Source: an uncultured bacterium (GTDB taxonomy: Bacteria > Krumholzibacteriota > Krumholzibacteriia > LZORAL124-64-63). Taken from it: DNA of 64,000 nt. Where the stretch lies: assembly GCA_903912525.1 (NCBI GenBank), contig CAIWHK010000072.1, forward strand, positions 1 through 64,000. Reading direction: 5' to 3'. A program made the translations under genes and the position numbers. Below are positions 40,858 through 50,079 of the stretch, piece after piece (position 1 is the stretch's first letter; the number at the start of each line of letters is the position of its first letter). Below the pieces are notes generated by a model. The model made no database searches. It was given only the letters and a program-made list of their open reading frames with translations, and was not told the origin of the DNA.

Positions 40858-42648
40858 CTAGCCGGCCGCGTACCCTTCAGCGTCGATCGCCCGCTGCGCG
40901 ATGCGGTCATGCAGCACCGAGCGGTTGATCGCCTCGTGCTTGGCCAGCCGCCGCAGGCCCGCCAGCATCACGCGCAGCTCGTCGCCCTGGCAGGCGGCGC
41001 CCAGCACGTTGCGGCCCAGGGTGGCCACCTTCTCCATCGCGTCGTTCGTGTACAGGCGCACCATGTCCGCCATCGGCTCGGCCGCCGCCTCGCCGTCGCG
41101 GGCCGCCTTCTTCTGCGCGCGCAGCAGCGCGCTCTCGCAGGCAAAGGTCTCGATGGTGATGTCGGCGACGTCCGCCAGCACGCCCTGCTGGTCCTTCAGG
41201 CCCATCCCGAACTTCTGCGCGGCGATGCCGAGCGTCGCCAGGATGACCTTCTTCATGCCCGCCACCTGCTGGGCCTCGGCCTCCAGGAAGCCGGGCTCGT
41301 GCGGGTCGACGAACGACGGCATGCCGGTCACTTCCTCGGCCACCGCGCGGGCGGCCTGCAGGAAGGCCAGTTCGCCCTTGAGCGCCTTCTTCATGATCAT
41401 GCCCGGCACCAGCATGCGGTTGATCTCGTTGGTGCCCTCGAAGATGCGGTTGATGCGCTCGTCGCGGTAGAAGCGCTCCAGCGGGTACTCGCTGCAGAAG
41501 CCGTAGCCGCCCAGCATCTGCACGCCTTCCTCGGCGGCGTGGGCCAGGGCCTCGGAGGCGAAGACCTTGATCATCGAGCACTCGATCGAGAACTCCTCGA
41601 CCGTCGCGACGCCCTGCTTCTCGTAGTCGGGCGCCGCCTTGTCCAGCGTGGCCAGCGCGGCGTCCATCAGGCCCGCCGTGCGGTAGACCATCGACTCGGC
41701 CACGAAGATGTGGGCGTTCACGTCGGCGATCTTGCGGCGGATCAGCCCGAAGCTGCACAGCGGCTGCCCGAACTGGTGGCGCTGCTTGGTGTACGGCACG
41801 GCGTGCTTCATCGTCATCTTGGCGCCGCCCATCGTGCTGGCGCCCAGCTTGAAGCGGCCCACGTTCAGGATGTTGAAGGCGATGTGGTGGCCCTTGCCGA
41901 TCTCGCCCAGCACGTTGCCCGCCGGCACCTTCACGTCCTCGAGGATGATGGGGCAGGTGCTCGAGCCCTTGATGCCCATCTTGTGTTCCTCGGGCCCGAT
42001 CGTCACGCCGGGCGACTTGAGGTCGATGATGAACCCGGTGAACTTGTCGCCGTCGATCTTGGCGAACAAGATGCAGATGTCTGCGTAGGCCGCGTTGGTG
42101 ATGAACTGCTTCGAGCCGTTCAGCACGTAGTGCGCGCCGTCGGGCGTCAGGCGCGCCGTCGTGGCCGCCGCCAGCGCGTCCGAACCGCTGCCGGTCTCGG
42201 TCAGCGCGTAGCAGCTGAGCAGTTCGCCCGTGGCCAGCTTCGGCAGGTACTCGGCCTTCTGCTCGGGGGTGCCGTAGTAGACGATGGGCAGCGTGCCGAT
42301 GCCCGCCTGCGCGCCGTGCGTGACGGCGAAGCTGCCGCCCCAGGCGACACCCTCCGAGACGATCATGATCGTCGCCTTGTCGCCGCCCAGGCCGCCGTAG
42401 GCCTCGGGGATGTCGGCCATGAGCAGGCCCATCGGACCGGCGGCCTTGAGCATGTCGCGGCCGAGCGCCGTGTTGCCCTTCATCTCGAACTCGTCGCGCA
42501 CCGGCGCGATGTACCGCTCGACGAAGTCCGAGACCGTGGCGGCGAACATGCGCTGGTTCTCGTCGAAGTCCTCGGGCGTGAAGCACGCCGCGGGCGCGGT
42601 CTCGCTCAGGATGAACTCGCCGCCGGTGGGGTAGGTCCTGGTCGTCAT
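40858..42648 (-). CDS. fadE: Acyl-CoA dehydrogenase
   Basis: First oxidative step of beta-oxidation. The 596-aa FAD enzyme has the substrate/FAD loops CYALTETGSGSDA and GSKQFITNA and the catalytic base in RIFEGTNEINRML (Glu). A C-terminal extension of about 170 residues follows, as in VLCAD and Bacillus subtilis FadE (594 aa). It is third in the fadN-fadA-fadE unit: 53 bp follow fadA, and an AAGGAG site precedes the ATG at 42648. Electrons go to ETF, whose genes are not in the window. Control is probably by the divergent TetR protein. Confidence 0.93.
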   Translation of the reverse strand: MTTRTYPTGGEFILSETAPAACFTPEDFDENQRMFAATVSDFVERYIAPVRDEFEMKGNTALGRDMLKAAGPMGLLMADIPEAYGGLGGDKATIMIVSEGVAWGGSFAVTHGAQAGIGTLPIVYYGTPEQKAEYLPKLATGELLSCYALTETGSGSDALAAATTARLTPDGAHYVLNGSKQFITNAAYADICILFAKIDGDKFTGFIIDLKSPGVTIGPEEHKMGIKGSSTCPIILEDVKVPAGNVLGEIGKGHHIAFNILNVGRFKLGASTMGGAKMTMKHAVPYTKQRHQFGQPLCSFGLIRRKIADVNAHIFVAESMVYRTAGLMDAALATLDKAAPDYEKQGVATVEEFSIECSMIKVFASEALAHAAEEGVQMLGGYGFCSEYPLERFYRDERINRIFEGTNEINRMLVPGMIMKKALKGELAFLQAARAVAEEVTGMPSFVDPHEPGFLEAEAQQVAGMKKVILATLGIAAQKFGMGLKDQQGVLADVADITIETFACESALLRAQKKAARDGEAAAEPMADMVRLYTNDAMEKVATLGRNVLGAACQGDELRVMLAGLRRLAKHEAINRSVLHDRIAQRAIDAEGYAAG

Positions 42649-42701
42649 GTCCGTTGCTCCTTGTCGGTCCGGCGCGCGCCGGCACGTTTGGCTGCCGGTG
42701 G

Positions 42702-43886
42702 CTAGATCGCTTCGAATACGCCCGCGGCGCCCATGCCGGTGCCGATGCACATCGTCACCAAAGCATAGCGTCCATTGCGGCGCTTCAGTTCATGCAGGGC
42801 CGAGGCCAGCAGCTTGGCGCCGGTGCAGCCCAGGGGATGGCCCAGCGCGATGGCGCCGCCGTTGGGGTTCAGGCGCGGGTCGTCGAAGGCCAGGCCCAGG
42901 CCCTTGCAGACGGCCAGGCTCTGGGCCGCGAACGCCTCGTTCAGTTCGATGACGTCGACCTGGTCCAGCGTGATGCCGGCCTGCGCCAGCGCGCGCGGCA
43001 CGGCCTCGACCGGGCCGATGCCCATGTAGGCGGGGTCGACGCCCGCCACCGCATAGCCGGCGAAGCGGGCCAGCGGCACGGCGCCGATCGACGCCGCGAA
43101 CTCGGCCGTGCCCAGCAGGGCGGCCGCCGCGCCGTCGCTCATCTGGCTGGCGTTGCCGGCGGTCACGGTGCCGCCCACCTTGAACGCGGGCTTCAGCTTC
43201 GCCAGCGCCTCGACCGTCGTGTCGGCGCGGGGGCCCTCGTCGACCTTGAACTCGACGTCCTTCTGCGCGGGGCGGCCCTTCGCGTCACGGCCCGGCAGCG
43301 CGGCCATGACGGGGACGATCTCGTCGGTAAAGCGGCCGGCCATGATCGCCTCGACCGCCTTGCGGTGGCTGTGGTAGGCGAACGTGTCCTGTTCTTCCCG
43401 CGTGATGCCGTCGCGCACCACCAGGTTCTCGGCCGTGATGCCCATGTTCGTCAGGTACTCGGGGTGCTCGCGGGCCATCACCGGGCTCGGCAGGTAGCGC
43501 AGGCCGCCCATCGGCACCATCGTCATGGTCTCGACGCCGCCGGCGATGACGGCCTCGGCCTGCCCGCAGGCGATCTTCAGCGCGGCGTAGTTGACCGACT
43601 CGAGGCCCGACGAGCAGAACCGGTTGATGGTCATGCCCGGCACCGTGACCGGCAGGCCGGCCATCAGCGCGATGTTGCGGCCGACGTTCATGCCCTGCTC
43701 GCCCTCGGGCATGGCGCAGCCCATGATCACGTCGCCCAGCCGCGCCGGGTCCAGCCCCGGGTACATCGCGACCAGCTGCCTGACCACCGCGGCCCCGAGG
43801 TCGTCGGGGCGCGTGTGGCGCAGGGTTCCCTTGAGCGCGCGGCCGACCGCGGTGCGGCGCGCGGAGATGACGAGGACGTCCTTCAT
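42702..43886 (-). CDS. fadA: Acetyl-CoA C-acyltransferase (thiolase)
   Basis: Last step of beta-oxidation: cleaves 3-ketoacyl-CoA with CoA. The 394-aa thiolase has the acyl-enzyme cysteine ([11 protein letters not shown]), ELNEAFAAQ, the histidine in [15 protein letters not shown], and the proton-donor cysteine in [10 protein letters not shown]. The ATG at 43886 has AAGGAG upstream. It lies between fadN and fadE with gaps of 65 and 53 bp, the same order as Bacillus fadNAE, and probably forms a multienzyme partner of FadN. Confidence 0.94.
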   Translation of the reverse strand: MKDVLVISARRTAVGRALKGTLRHTRPDDLGAAVVRQLVAMYPGLDPARLGDVIMGCAMPEGEQGMNVGRNIALMAGLPVTVPGMTINRFCSSGLESVNYAALKIACGQAEAVIAGGVETMTMVPMGGLRYLPSPVMAREHPEYLTNMGITAENLVVRDGITREEQDTFAYHSHRKAVEAIMAGRFTDEIVPVMAALPGRDAKGRPAQKDVEFKVDEGPRADTTVEALAKLKPAFKVGGTVTAGNASQMSDGAAAALLGTAEFAASIGAVPLARFAGYAVAGVDPAYMGIGPVEAVPRALAQAGITLDQVDVIELNEAFAAQSLAVCKGLGLAFDDPRLNPNGGAIALGHPLGCTGAKLLASALHELKRRNGRYALVTMCIGTGMGAAGVFEAI

Positions 43887-43951
43887 CGGTACTCCTTGCA
43901 AGTTCTCAGCGGCATCCAGTTTGACAGCGGCATCCAGGCCCGCAGGGGCTT

Positions 43952-46351
43952 CTAGTTCCGCAATGGTTTGCCGGACTTCATGAGGCTCTCCATGCGCGCG
44001 AGCGACTTCGGCTCGCTGATCAATCGCATGAACGCCTCGCGCTCCAGCGCGAGCATCTCCTGCTCGGTGATCGTCGACCCGGGCGGCACCGCGCCGCCGC
44101 TCAGCACGCCGGCCAGGGCCATCCCCAGCTTGCGGTCGTGCGCGGAGGCGTAGCCGCCCTGCTCCATGTTGTAGAGGACGGACTCGGCCAGCGCGATGCC
44201 GGCGGTGCCCATCACGGGGATCGCGGTGCGCTCGGCCGGCGGCTGGAAGCCGTTGCGCGCCATCGCCAGCGCGATCTCCTTGGCGTCCATCGCCACGTGG
44301 TCGCGGTGCATGGACCACGAGTCGCCCGGGCGCAGGAAGCCGATGGCGCGCGCCTCGTCGGCGCTGGTGGCCACCGTGGCGGTGCCGATGGTCTCGAAGG
44401 TGCGCCGGAACGCGGGCTGCAGGTCGCGCGGGTCGGTCAGGCGCTCGAGGTTGCGCGTGTACAGGCGCAGGCAGCCGCCGCCGGCGGGGATGACGCCGGC
44501 GCCCAGTTCGACCATGCCGATGTAGGTCTCGGCCGCGGCGCGCGTCGCGTTGCCGCCCATCGTGATCTCGCAACCGCCGCCGAGGGCCAGGCCCGCCGGC
44601 GCCGTCACCACGGGCACGCCGCAGTGCTCGAGCCGGCCGCAGGCGCCCTGGAAGGCACGTACGATCAGGTCGATGTCGTCCCAGTTGCCCTCGGCCGCTT
44701 CCATCATCAGCATCATCAGGTTGGCGCCGGCCGAGAAGTTCTCCGCCGGGTTGGCCACGACCAGGGCCTGCCAGTTCTTCTCCGCCTCGCTGCAGGCGGT
44801 CATGATCATGTTCACGTGGTCCTGCCCGATGGCGTTCATCTTGGAGTGGAACTCCAGGCACAGGACGCCGTCGCCCAGGTCCAGCAGGCTGGCGCCCGGG
44901 TTGCGGCGCACCTCGCGGCCCGTGCGGCGCAGGATCTCGAAGTCGAACGAGCGCTCGTCGCCCGGCACCGGCGCGAAGCCGCCGGCCGCCGCGGTGGGGC
45001 TGCAGCGCACGCCGTCCACCTCGCGGTAGAGGCTGTCGGCGCCGCTCGCGTAGAGGGCGTCGACCCAGGCGGGCAGCGGCAGGCTGTCCTTCCGCAGGCG
45101 CTCGGTGACGGCGCGGAAGCCGAGGATGTCCCAGGTCTCGAACGGGCCCAGCTTCCAGTTGAAGCCCCAGCACACGGCCTGGTCGATCTGGGCGGCGCTG
45201 TCGCAGATCTCGCCGACCCGCATCGCGCTGTAGGAGAAGCTGGCGGCGAGCATCTTCCAGATGGCCTGGCCGGCCTTGCCCTGGCCGAAGGCCAGCTGGC
45301 GCAAGCGCGTCGGCAGGTCGTCGATCGACTTGGCGGCCTCGGTCTCGGGGAACTTCGCCTTCACCTGGTCGCGGTATTCGAGCGTGTCGAGGTCCAGCGC
45401 GAACAGCTTCTTCTCCGGGCCCTTCACCATGCGGAAGAAGCCGCCGCCGCTCTTGCGGCCCAGGAGGCCGCGTTCGACCATGCGCCGCACGAACTCGGGC
45501 GCGCGGAAGACCTCGCGCGCCTCGTCGTCGGGAATCAGCGGGTAGATGTTGTCGGCCACGTGCAGGAAGGTGTCCAGGCCGACGAGGTCCGCCAGCTGGA
45601 ACGTGGCGGTCTTGGGGCGGCCGATGGCCGGGCCGGTCAGGGCGTCGACCTCCTCGATCGTCAGCCCCAGCTCCTGCATGACGCCAAACGTGGCCATCAT
45701 CGCGTGCACGCCGACGCGGTTGGCGATGAAGTTCGGCGTGTCGCGGGCGATGACGACGCCCTTGCCGAGGCGGTCGCGCGCGAACGCACAGACATCGTCC
45801 AGCACCGTCTTGTCGGTGTCGGCGGTCGGGATGACCTCGAACAGCTTCATGTAGCGCGGCGGGTTGAAAAAGTGCGTGCCCAGGAAGCGGGGCTTGAGAT
45901 CCGCCGGCAGCACCTCGCTCATCGCGGCCAGCGACAGGCCCGAGGTGTTGCTGGTCAGCAGGGCGTCGGCCTTCACATGGGGGGCGACCGCCGCGAGGAC
46001 CTTCAGCTTGATCGGCAGGTCTTCCTTCACGACCTCGATGATCCAGTCGGCGCGGCTGACCTTCGGCAGGTCGTCCTCGAGGTTGCCCGTCGTGATGAGG
46101 GCGGCGCGCTCGCTGCTGAACAGGGGCGAGGGGCGGCTCTTGACCATGGCCGCGACGGCGTCGGCGGCGATGCGGCCGCGCACCTTCGGGTGGTCGAGCG
46201 CGAGCCCGGCCGCCTTCTCGGCGTCGCTGAGTTCGCGCGGGGCGATGTCCAGCACCAGCGACGGGATGCCGGCGTTGGCGAAGTGGGCGGCGATGGCGCT
46301 GCCCATGACGCCGGAGCCCAGGACGGCGACAAAATTGACCTGCCTGCGCAT
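43952..46351 (-). CDS. fadN: 3-hydroxyacyl-CoA dehydrogenase / enoyl-CoA hydratase
   Basis: A 799-aa bifunctional beta-oxidation enzyme of the FadN type. The dehydrogenase comes first (Rossmann motif VLGSGVMGSAIAAHFANAG at about 9-27, then THFFNPPRYMKLFEVIP with the catalytic His). The crotonase/hydratase domain comes last (about 500-720, oxyanion-hole region GLALGGGCEITMGG and ELGAGVIPAGGG). This domain order is the reverse of E. coli FadB and fits Bacillus subtilis FadN. It begins the fadN-fadA-fadE unit, behind a strong promoter and a candidate FadR operator. The glutamates expected of the hydratase were not checked individually. Confidence 0.93.
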   Translation of the reverse strand: MRRQVNFVAVLGSGVMGSAIAAHFANAGIPSLVLDIAPRELSDAEKAAGLALDHPKVRGRIAADAVAAMVKSRPSPLFSSERAALITTGNLEDDLPKVSRADWIIEVVKEDLPIKLKVLAAVAPHVKADALLTSNTSGLSLAAMSEVLPADLKPRFLGTHFFNPPRYMKLFEVIPTADTDKTVLDDVCAFARDRLGKGVVIARDTPNFIANRVGVHAMMATFGVMQELGLTIEEVDALTGPAIGRPKTATFQLADLVGLDTFLHVADNIYPLIPDDEAREVFRAPEFVRRMVERGLLGRKSGGGFFRMVKGPEKKLFALDLDTLEYRDQVKAKFPETEAAKSIDDLPTRLRQLAFGQGKAGQAIWKMLAASFSYSAMRVGEICDSAAQIDQAVCWGFNWKLGPFETWDILGFRAVTERLRKDSLPLPAWVDALYASGADSLYREVDGVRCSPTAAAGGFAPVPGDERSFDFEILRRTGREVRRNPGASLLDLGDGVLCLEFHSKMNAIGQDHVNMIMTACSEAEKNWQALVVANPAENFSAGANLMMLMMEAAEGNWDDIDLIVRAFQGACGRLEHCGVPVVTAPAGLALGGGCEITMGGNATRAAAETYIGMVELGAGVIPAGGGCLRLYTRNLERLTDPRDLQPAFRRTFETIGTATVATSADEARAIGFLRPGDSWSMHRDHVAMDAKEIALAMARNGFQPPAERTAIPVMGTAGIALAESVLYNMEQGGYASAHDRKLGMALAGVLSGGAVPPGSTITEQEMLALEREAFMRLISEPKSLARMESLMKSGKPLRN

Positions 46352-46406
46352 GATCCTGCCTTTCCGGCGGCAGCCCCTTCCGGTCTTCCGGGCCGCCGCA
46401 GGGAAA

Positions 46407-46425
46407 TTAATGAATGACCATTCAG
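46407..46425. promoter_or_regulatory. TetR (FadR-like) operator 1
   Basis: TTAATGAATGACCATTCAG contains the inverted repeat TGAATG-AC-CATTCA. It lies 55 bp upstream of fadN and downstream of the predicted -10. The Bacillus FadR site is TGAATGA-N4-TCATTCA, which is very similar. A near-identical site overlaps the TetR gene start. Confidence 0.7.
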
Positions 46426-46435
46426 TCAGAACCTG

Positions 46436-46464
46436 ACTCTAACAGGGGGCTTTCCCCCTGTCAA
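46436..46464 (-). promoter_or_regulatory. fadN promoter
   Basis: On the minus strand, a perfect TTGACA (46464-46459), a 17-bp spacer and TAGAGT (46441-46436). The spacer is a perfect hairpin sequence (GGGGG, AAAG, CCCCC). Operator 1 begins about 10 bp downstream of the -10, so a bound repressor would block initiation or elongation. Confidence 0.65.
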
Positions 46465-46568
46465 CAAGCCCGGGTGCCACGCAAATGATTCCCTCACGCA
46501 GCTCGATGTGGTAGTTTGTTGGCCTGGGCGACGATCCCGGCGGCGGTGTCCCCGCCGGACCGGCAACT

Positions 46569-46587
46569 TTAATGAACGGCTGTTCAG
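46569..46587. promoter_or_regulatory. TetR (FadR-like) operator 2
   Basis: TTAATGAACGGCTGTTCAG, a match to operator 1 at 15 of 19 positions with the same inverted-repeat layout (TGAAC, 4 bases, GTTCA). It lies just before the likely TetR start, consistent with autoregulation. Confidence 0.65.
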
Positions 46588-46592
46588 CTCCG

Positions 46593-47186
46593 ATGCCCCG
46601 CCAGCCCACAGGTCGCAAGAAGGAAGCCATCCTCGACGCTGCCGTCGTCGAGATCGCCGCGCACGGCTACCATGGCACCACCGTGGCGATGATCGCGCGG
46701 CGGGCAGGCGTCGCCGACGGCACCATCTACCTGTACTTCCAGAATAAGGAAGAGGTGCTGGTCTCGCTGTTCGACCGCGCGATGGACCGCTTCACGGCGC
46801 TGGGCGCGGGCGAACTGGCGCGGCTGGAAGATCCGGCCGCGCGCCTGACGCGCATCATCGAACTGCACCTGGAACTGGTGGGCGGCGATCGCGACCTGGC
46901 GATCATCACGCAGGTCGAGCTGCGCCACAGCGTCCACTTCCTGGACCAGCTTTCGCGCGCCAAGGTGGGCCAGTACCTGCAAGTCATCGGCGGCGTCATC
47001 GGCGAGGGGCAGCAGGCCGGCCTGTGGCGGCGCGACCTGGAGGCGGGGCTGCTGGCCAAGGCCGTCTTCGGCATCCTCGACGAGATGGCCACCGACTGGG
47101 TGCTCTCGCGCCGCAACACCCGTCTGGCCGCCCGCGCCGACGCCGTGACGCTCATCGTCATGGGCGCGCTGCGCCCGGCCGACTGA
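46593..47186 (+). CDS. fadR: TetR-family regulator of the fad operon
   Basis: A 197-aa TetR-type repressor. The N-terminal helix-turn-helix is AHGYHGTTVAMIARRAGVAD then GTIYLYFQNKEEVL; the ligand-binding domain follows. It is divergent from fadNAE, as the TetR-type FadR would be, and a near-identical pair of operators lies in the shared upstream region. I infer that it represses fatty-acid degradation and is released by long-chain acyl-CoA, as in Bacillus FadR. The ATG at 46593 is chosen because an earlier ATG at 46572 lies inside operator 2; neither has a clear ribosome site. The name rests on context. Confidence 0.8.
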   Translation: MPRQPTGRKKEAILDAAVVEIAAHGYHGTTVAMIARRAGVADGTIYLYFQNKEEVLVSLFDRAMDRFTALGAGELARLEDPAARLTRIIELHLELVGGDRDLAIITQVELRHSVHFLDQLSRAKVGQYLQVIGGVIGEGQQAGLWRRDLEAGLLAKAVFGILDEMATDWVLSRRNTRLAARADAVTLIVMGALRPAD

Positions 47187-47229
47187 TCCCGCCTGCCGCC
47201 GGACCCCGGCGCCGCCTCTATCGTCCCAG

Positions 47230-47283
47230 CCCACCCGCTCAACCCGGTCCCACCCGCTCAACCCGTTCCCACCCGCTCAACCC
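47230..47283. repeat. 19-bp tandem repeat
   Basis: CCCACCCGCTCAACCCGGT repeated 2.8 times (units at 47230, 47249 and 47268). The minus strand is G-rich, with many GGG runs and quadruplex potential. It lies in the gap between the TetR gene and the large secreted-protein gene. Confidence 0.85.
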
Positions 47284-47403
47284 ATGGCACGCGTCTTGTA
47301 AATCCAGACTGTTCCGGGGGGCTGATTCCTCCCGGACCCGCATCGCCCACCACGGGGCCCGAACGCCCTAAGTGGGGACCGGATCAAGCCAAGGAGCGCT
47401 GCC

Positions 47404-50079
47404 GTGCGGTTTTCGCGACATTTGGCCAGCCCATCGGCCCTGGGCCGACTCGGGGCGGTATTGACAGTTTTCTGGGCAGGGGTGGCCCTTGCCGGGTCCT
47501 TCGTCCAGGTCCAGGTGCTGCTGCCGGGTGAGACAGCGGCGCCAGGCACCATCAGCGGCAAGACGGGTACGCCCGATGCCCAGGTGACGGGGGTGCCGTT
47601 CGACGTGGTCGTGCGCGCCTGCGACTCGGGCTGGTATACGGTCGGTTCCGCCAGTGATGTCATCCGCCTGACCTCGACCGCGGGCTCGGCCGTGTTGCCG
47701 GCACCCTCGGTGCTCATCGGCGGCACGGCGACGTTCCAGGTCATCCTGCCGTCGAGCGGCACCGCGCGCTTTACGGCGCAGGACCAGACCAACCTGACGA
47801 TTCCTCTCGGCAGCTCGACGAACATGAGTGCGGTCGCGCTGTCGGGCTTCCGCTTCCAGGACGCGGCCCCGCATGAGCGCGCGGCCGGTGTCGCGTTCGC
47901 GACGTCGCTGACGGCCATCGATGCGAGCGGCAACGTGGTGCTCGGCTACCACGGGCCGGTCGCGCTCGAGCAGCTGACCAGCCAGGGTCTTGGCCGCGTC
48001 GAGCCGGCGACAATCAACCTCGCGAGCGGCGTCTGGAGCGGCACCCTGACCGTATTCCGCGCCGATACCGCCAACCAGCCCGCCGGCGCCGTGCGGGTGC
48101 ACGCGCACCTGCCGGGCGATCCCGGCCGCAGCGGCACTTGCGACCCCTTCATCGTCAATGCGGGCGCATTCAGTCGCCTGCAGCTTCTGGTCCCGGGCAT
48201 GACCGCGGTGCCGGGCAGCATCACCGGCTACGAGGGAGGTCCCGGCAGTCAGTCGGCGATGGCCACGTTCCAGGTCTCCGCGCGCGCCACCGACCTGTGG
48301 TGGAACCCTGTTTCCTCGTCGCACCAGGTGCGGCTGGTCTCCAGCGATTCGTGGGCGACCACGCCGCTGACGATGACGCTCGTGTCCGGATTCGCGCAGG
48401 CCAGCGTGGCTTTGGCCACGACCGGCGGCCAGACGCTGACCGCGTACGACCTCAATGACCCGACCATCACGACGATGGTCAGCCCGGTCATCCCGGTCAC
48501 CGCGGCGGCGGCCAGCCACTTCCAGTTCTCGACATTGCCGTCGGGCGCCACCGCCGGCCAGTCGCTCACGATGACCATCCGCGCTGTCGATGCGGGCGGT
48601 ACGACGATCACGACCTTCGACGGCAACGCGCGCCTGAGCGCGACGACCGGCGTGGCCACGATGAGCCCCGAGCAGGTCACGTTCACCGACGGCGTGTGGA
48701 CCGGTCCGGTGACGCTGTTCGGCGCCGCCGCCGGCACGACCGTCACTTGCCAGGATTACGCGACGCCGCCGCACCAGGGCACCAGCGCCGCGGTCAACGT
48801 CGGCCCGGGCGCCTGGACCGGCCTGCAGGTGCTGCTGCCCGGTCAGGTCGCGGTGCCGGGAACGACGATCGGCATCACCGGTGAGCCCGAGCCGCAGAGC
48901 GCCGGGCAGGCGCTGGCGATCAGCGTGCGCGCGGTCGACGACTGGTACAACCTCGTGCCGGGCGCGACGGGCGCCCTGCAACTGACGGGCACCGACCCGA
49001 GCCTGGCGATCGGCGGGACGCCGGCGCTGGCCGGCGGCGCGGCGACCGTTACCATCACCCCGTACCTGGCGGGTGGGCAGGCCGTGGCCTGCGCCGTGCC
49101 GTCGGCGCCCGCGGTCGACGCCGGGCAGAGCGACGAGTTCCTCGTCTCGGCCGGTCCGTTCACGAAGCTGCTGCTGACGCTGCCGGGCCAGGCACCGCTG
49201 CCGGGCGCCGGCGAGGGGCGCAGCGGCGCGGCCGACGACCAGTCCATCACCTTCGGGTTCGCCGCGGTAGTGCGCGCGACCGACGACTGGTTCAACCCCC
49301 TGACGTCGGCAAGCGACCTCATCCAGCTGGCCTGCTCCGATCCGCTGGCGCAGGTGGGCGGACCGCTGTCGATGGTGAACGGGACGGCGACCTTCACCGT
49401 CCGCCTGTCGGCGGGCGGCTACCAGATGCTGACGGCATCCAACCTCACGCGCCCGGCGATGGCTGCCAGTGCGACGCAGGTGCGCGCCATCTCCAGCGGG
49501 CTGCACCTGACGGCCGCCATCGCGCAGGAATCGACCCAGGCCGGCTCGCCGTTCACGCTCGAGGTGACCGCGCGCAACGACGCCGGCAGCGTCATCCAGG
49601 AATGCAACGCGCAGGTCACCGTCGTCGCCGTCGGCGCGCACGACCAGTCGCCGGCGCGCGGCACGCTCAGCTCGACCACGTTCCAGCTGCTGCAGGGCCG
49701 GCGCACGGTCAACCTCTCGTATACGTTCGCCGAGGACGTCGTGCTGCGCATCAGCGACGACGCGGGCTCGACGCCCGCCGTCACCGGCGCGCTGCAGGTC
49801 GTGCCCGGCGACCCGGCCGTGCTGGAACTGGCCGGCGATCCGGCCTGGGCGCGTCCCGGTCACACCATCGACCTGATGGCGCGCCTGACCGATGCCTGGG
49901 GCAACGGCATCCCGCACCAGAGCGTGACGTTCGCGGTCGCCGCCGGCGACAGCGGCATGCTCGCTCCCGGCCAGGGCAAGGCCGTCTCTGTGGCCACCGG
50001 TACCGGCGGCCTGGCCGCGGCGCAGTACCAGGCGCCGGGCTTCGCCCAGCAGTTCACCGTGACGGCGGCGTGCGGCTGA
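47404..50079 (+). CDS. Large secreted repeat protein, stopped before its FlgD-like tail
   Basis: Encodes 891 aa up to an in-frame TGA. A signal peptide (ending WAGVALAG) opens the protein. Four related Ig-like modules follow, each starting with a LLPG-x4-PG motif (near residues 38, 260, 475 and 590) and containing a VRA-D--WNP-like strand. Two intercalated modules have FQF/FRF starts. The last region before the TGA is another Ig-like domain (PAVLELAGDPAWARPGHTID). In the same frame the reading continues past the TGA into a typical FlgD-like tail with NYPNPFHPGEGPTTIAW. The GTG start at 47404 follows AAGGAGC. It is probably a cell-surface adhesin or filament protein; it starts the 47.4-58.4 kb cluster. 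Confidence 0.82.
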   Translation: MRFSRHLASPSALGRLGAVLTVFWAGVALAGSFVQVQVLLPGETAAPGTISGKTGTPDAQVTGVPFDVVVRACDSGWYTVGSASDVIRLTSTAGSAVLPAPSVLIGGTATFQVILPSSGTARFTAQDQTNLTIPLGSSTNMSAVALSGFRFQDAAPHERAAGVAFATSLTAIDASGNVVLGYHGPVALEQLTSQGLGRVEPATINLASGVWSGTLTVFRADTANQPAGAVRVHAHLPGDPGRSGTCDPFIVNAGAFSRLQLLVPGMTAVPGSITGYEGGPGSQSAMATFQVSARATDLWWNPVSSSHQVRLVSSDSWATTPLTMTLVSGFAQASVALATTGGQTLTAYDLNDPTITTMVSPVIPVTAAAASHFQFSTLPSGATAGQSLTMTIRAVDAGGTTITTFDGNARLSATTGVATMSPEQVTFTDGVWTGPVTLFGAAAGTTVTCQDYATPPHQGTSAAVNVGPGAWTGLQVLLPGQVAVPGTTIGITGEPEPQSAGQALAISVRAVDDWYNLVPGATGALQLTGTDPSLAIGGTPALAGGAATVTITPYLAGGQAVACAVPSAPAVDAGQSDEFLVSAGPFTKLLLTLPGQAPLPGAGEGRSGAADDQSITFGFAAVVRATDDWFNPLTSASDLIQLACSDPLAQVGGPLSMVNGTATFTVRLSAGGYQMLTASNLTRPAMAASATQVRAISSGLHLTAAIAQESTQAGSPFTLEVTARNDAGSVIQECNAQVTVVAVGAHDQSPARGTLSSTTFQLLQGRRTVNLSYTFAEDVVLRISDDAGSTPAVTGALQVVPGDPAVLELAGDPAWARPGHTIDLMARLTDAWGNGIPHQSVTFAVAAGDSGMLAPGQGKAVSVATGTGGLAAAQYQAPGFAQQFTVTAACG

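Noticed and set aside
50077-50079. Selenocysteine at the TGA
   Set aside because: The C-G-TGA context is suggestive, but I cannot see a convincing SECIS hairpin just after it, and surface Ig proteins rarely carry selenocysteine. Kept only as a possibility.
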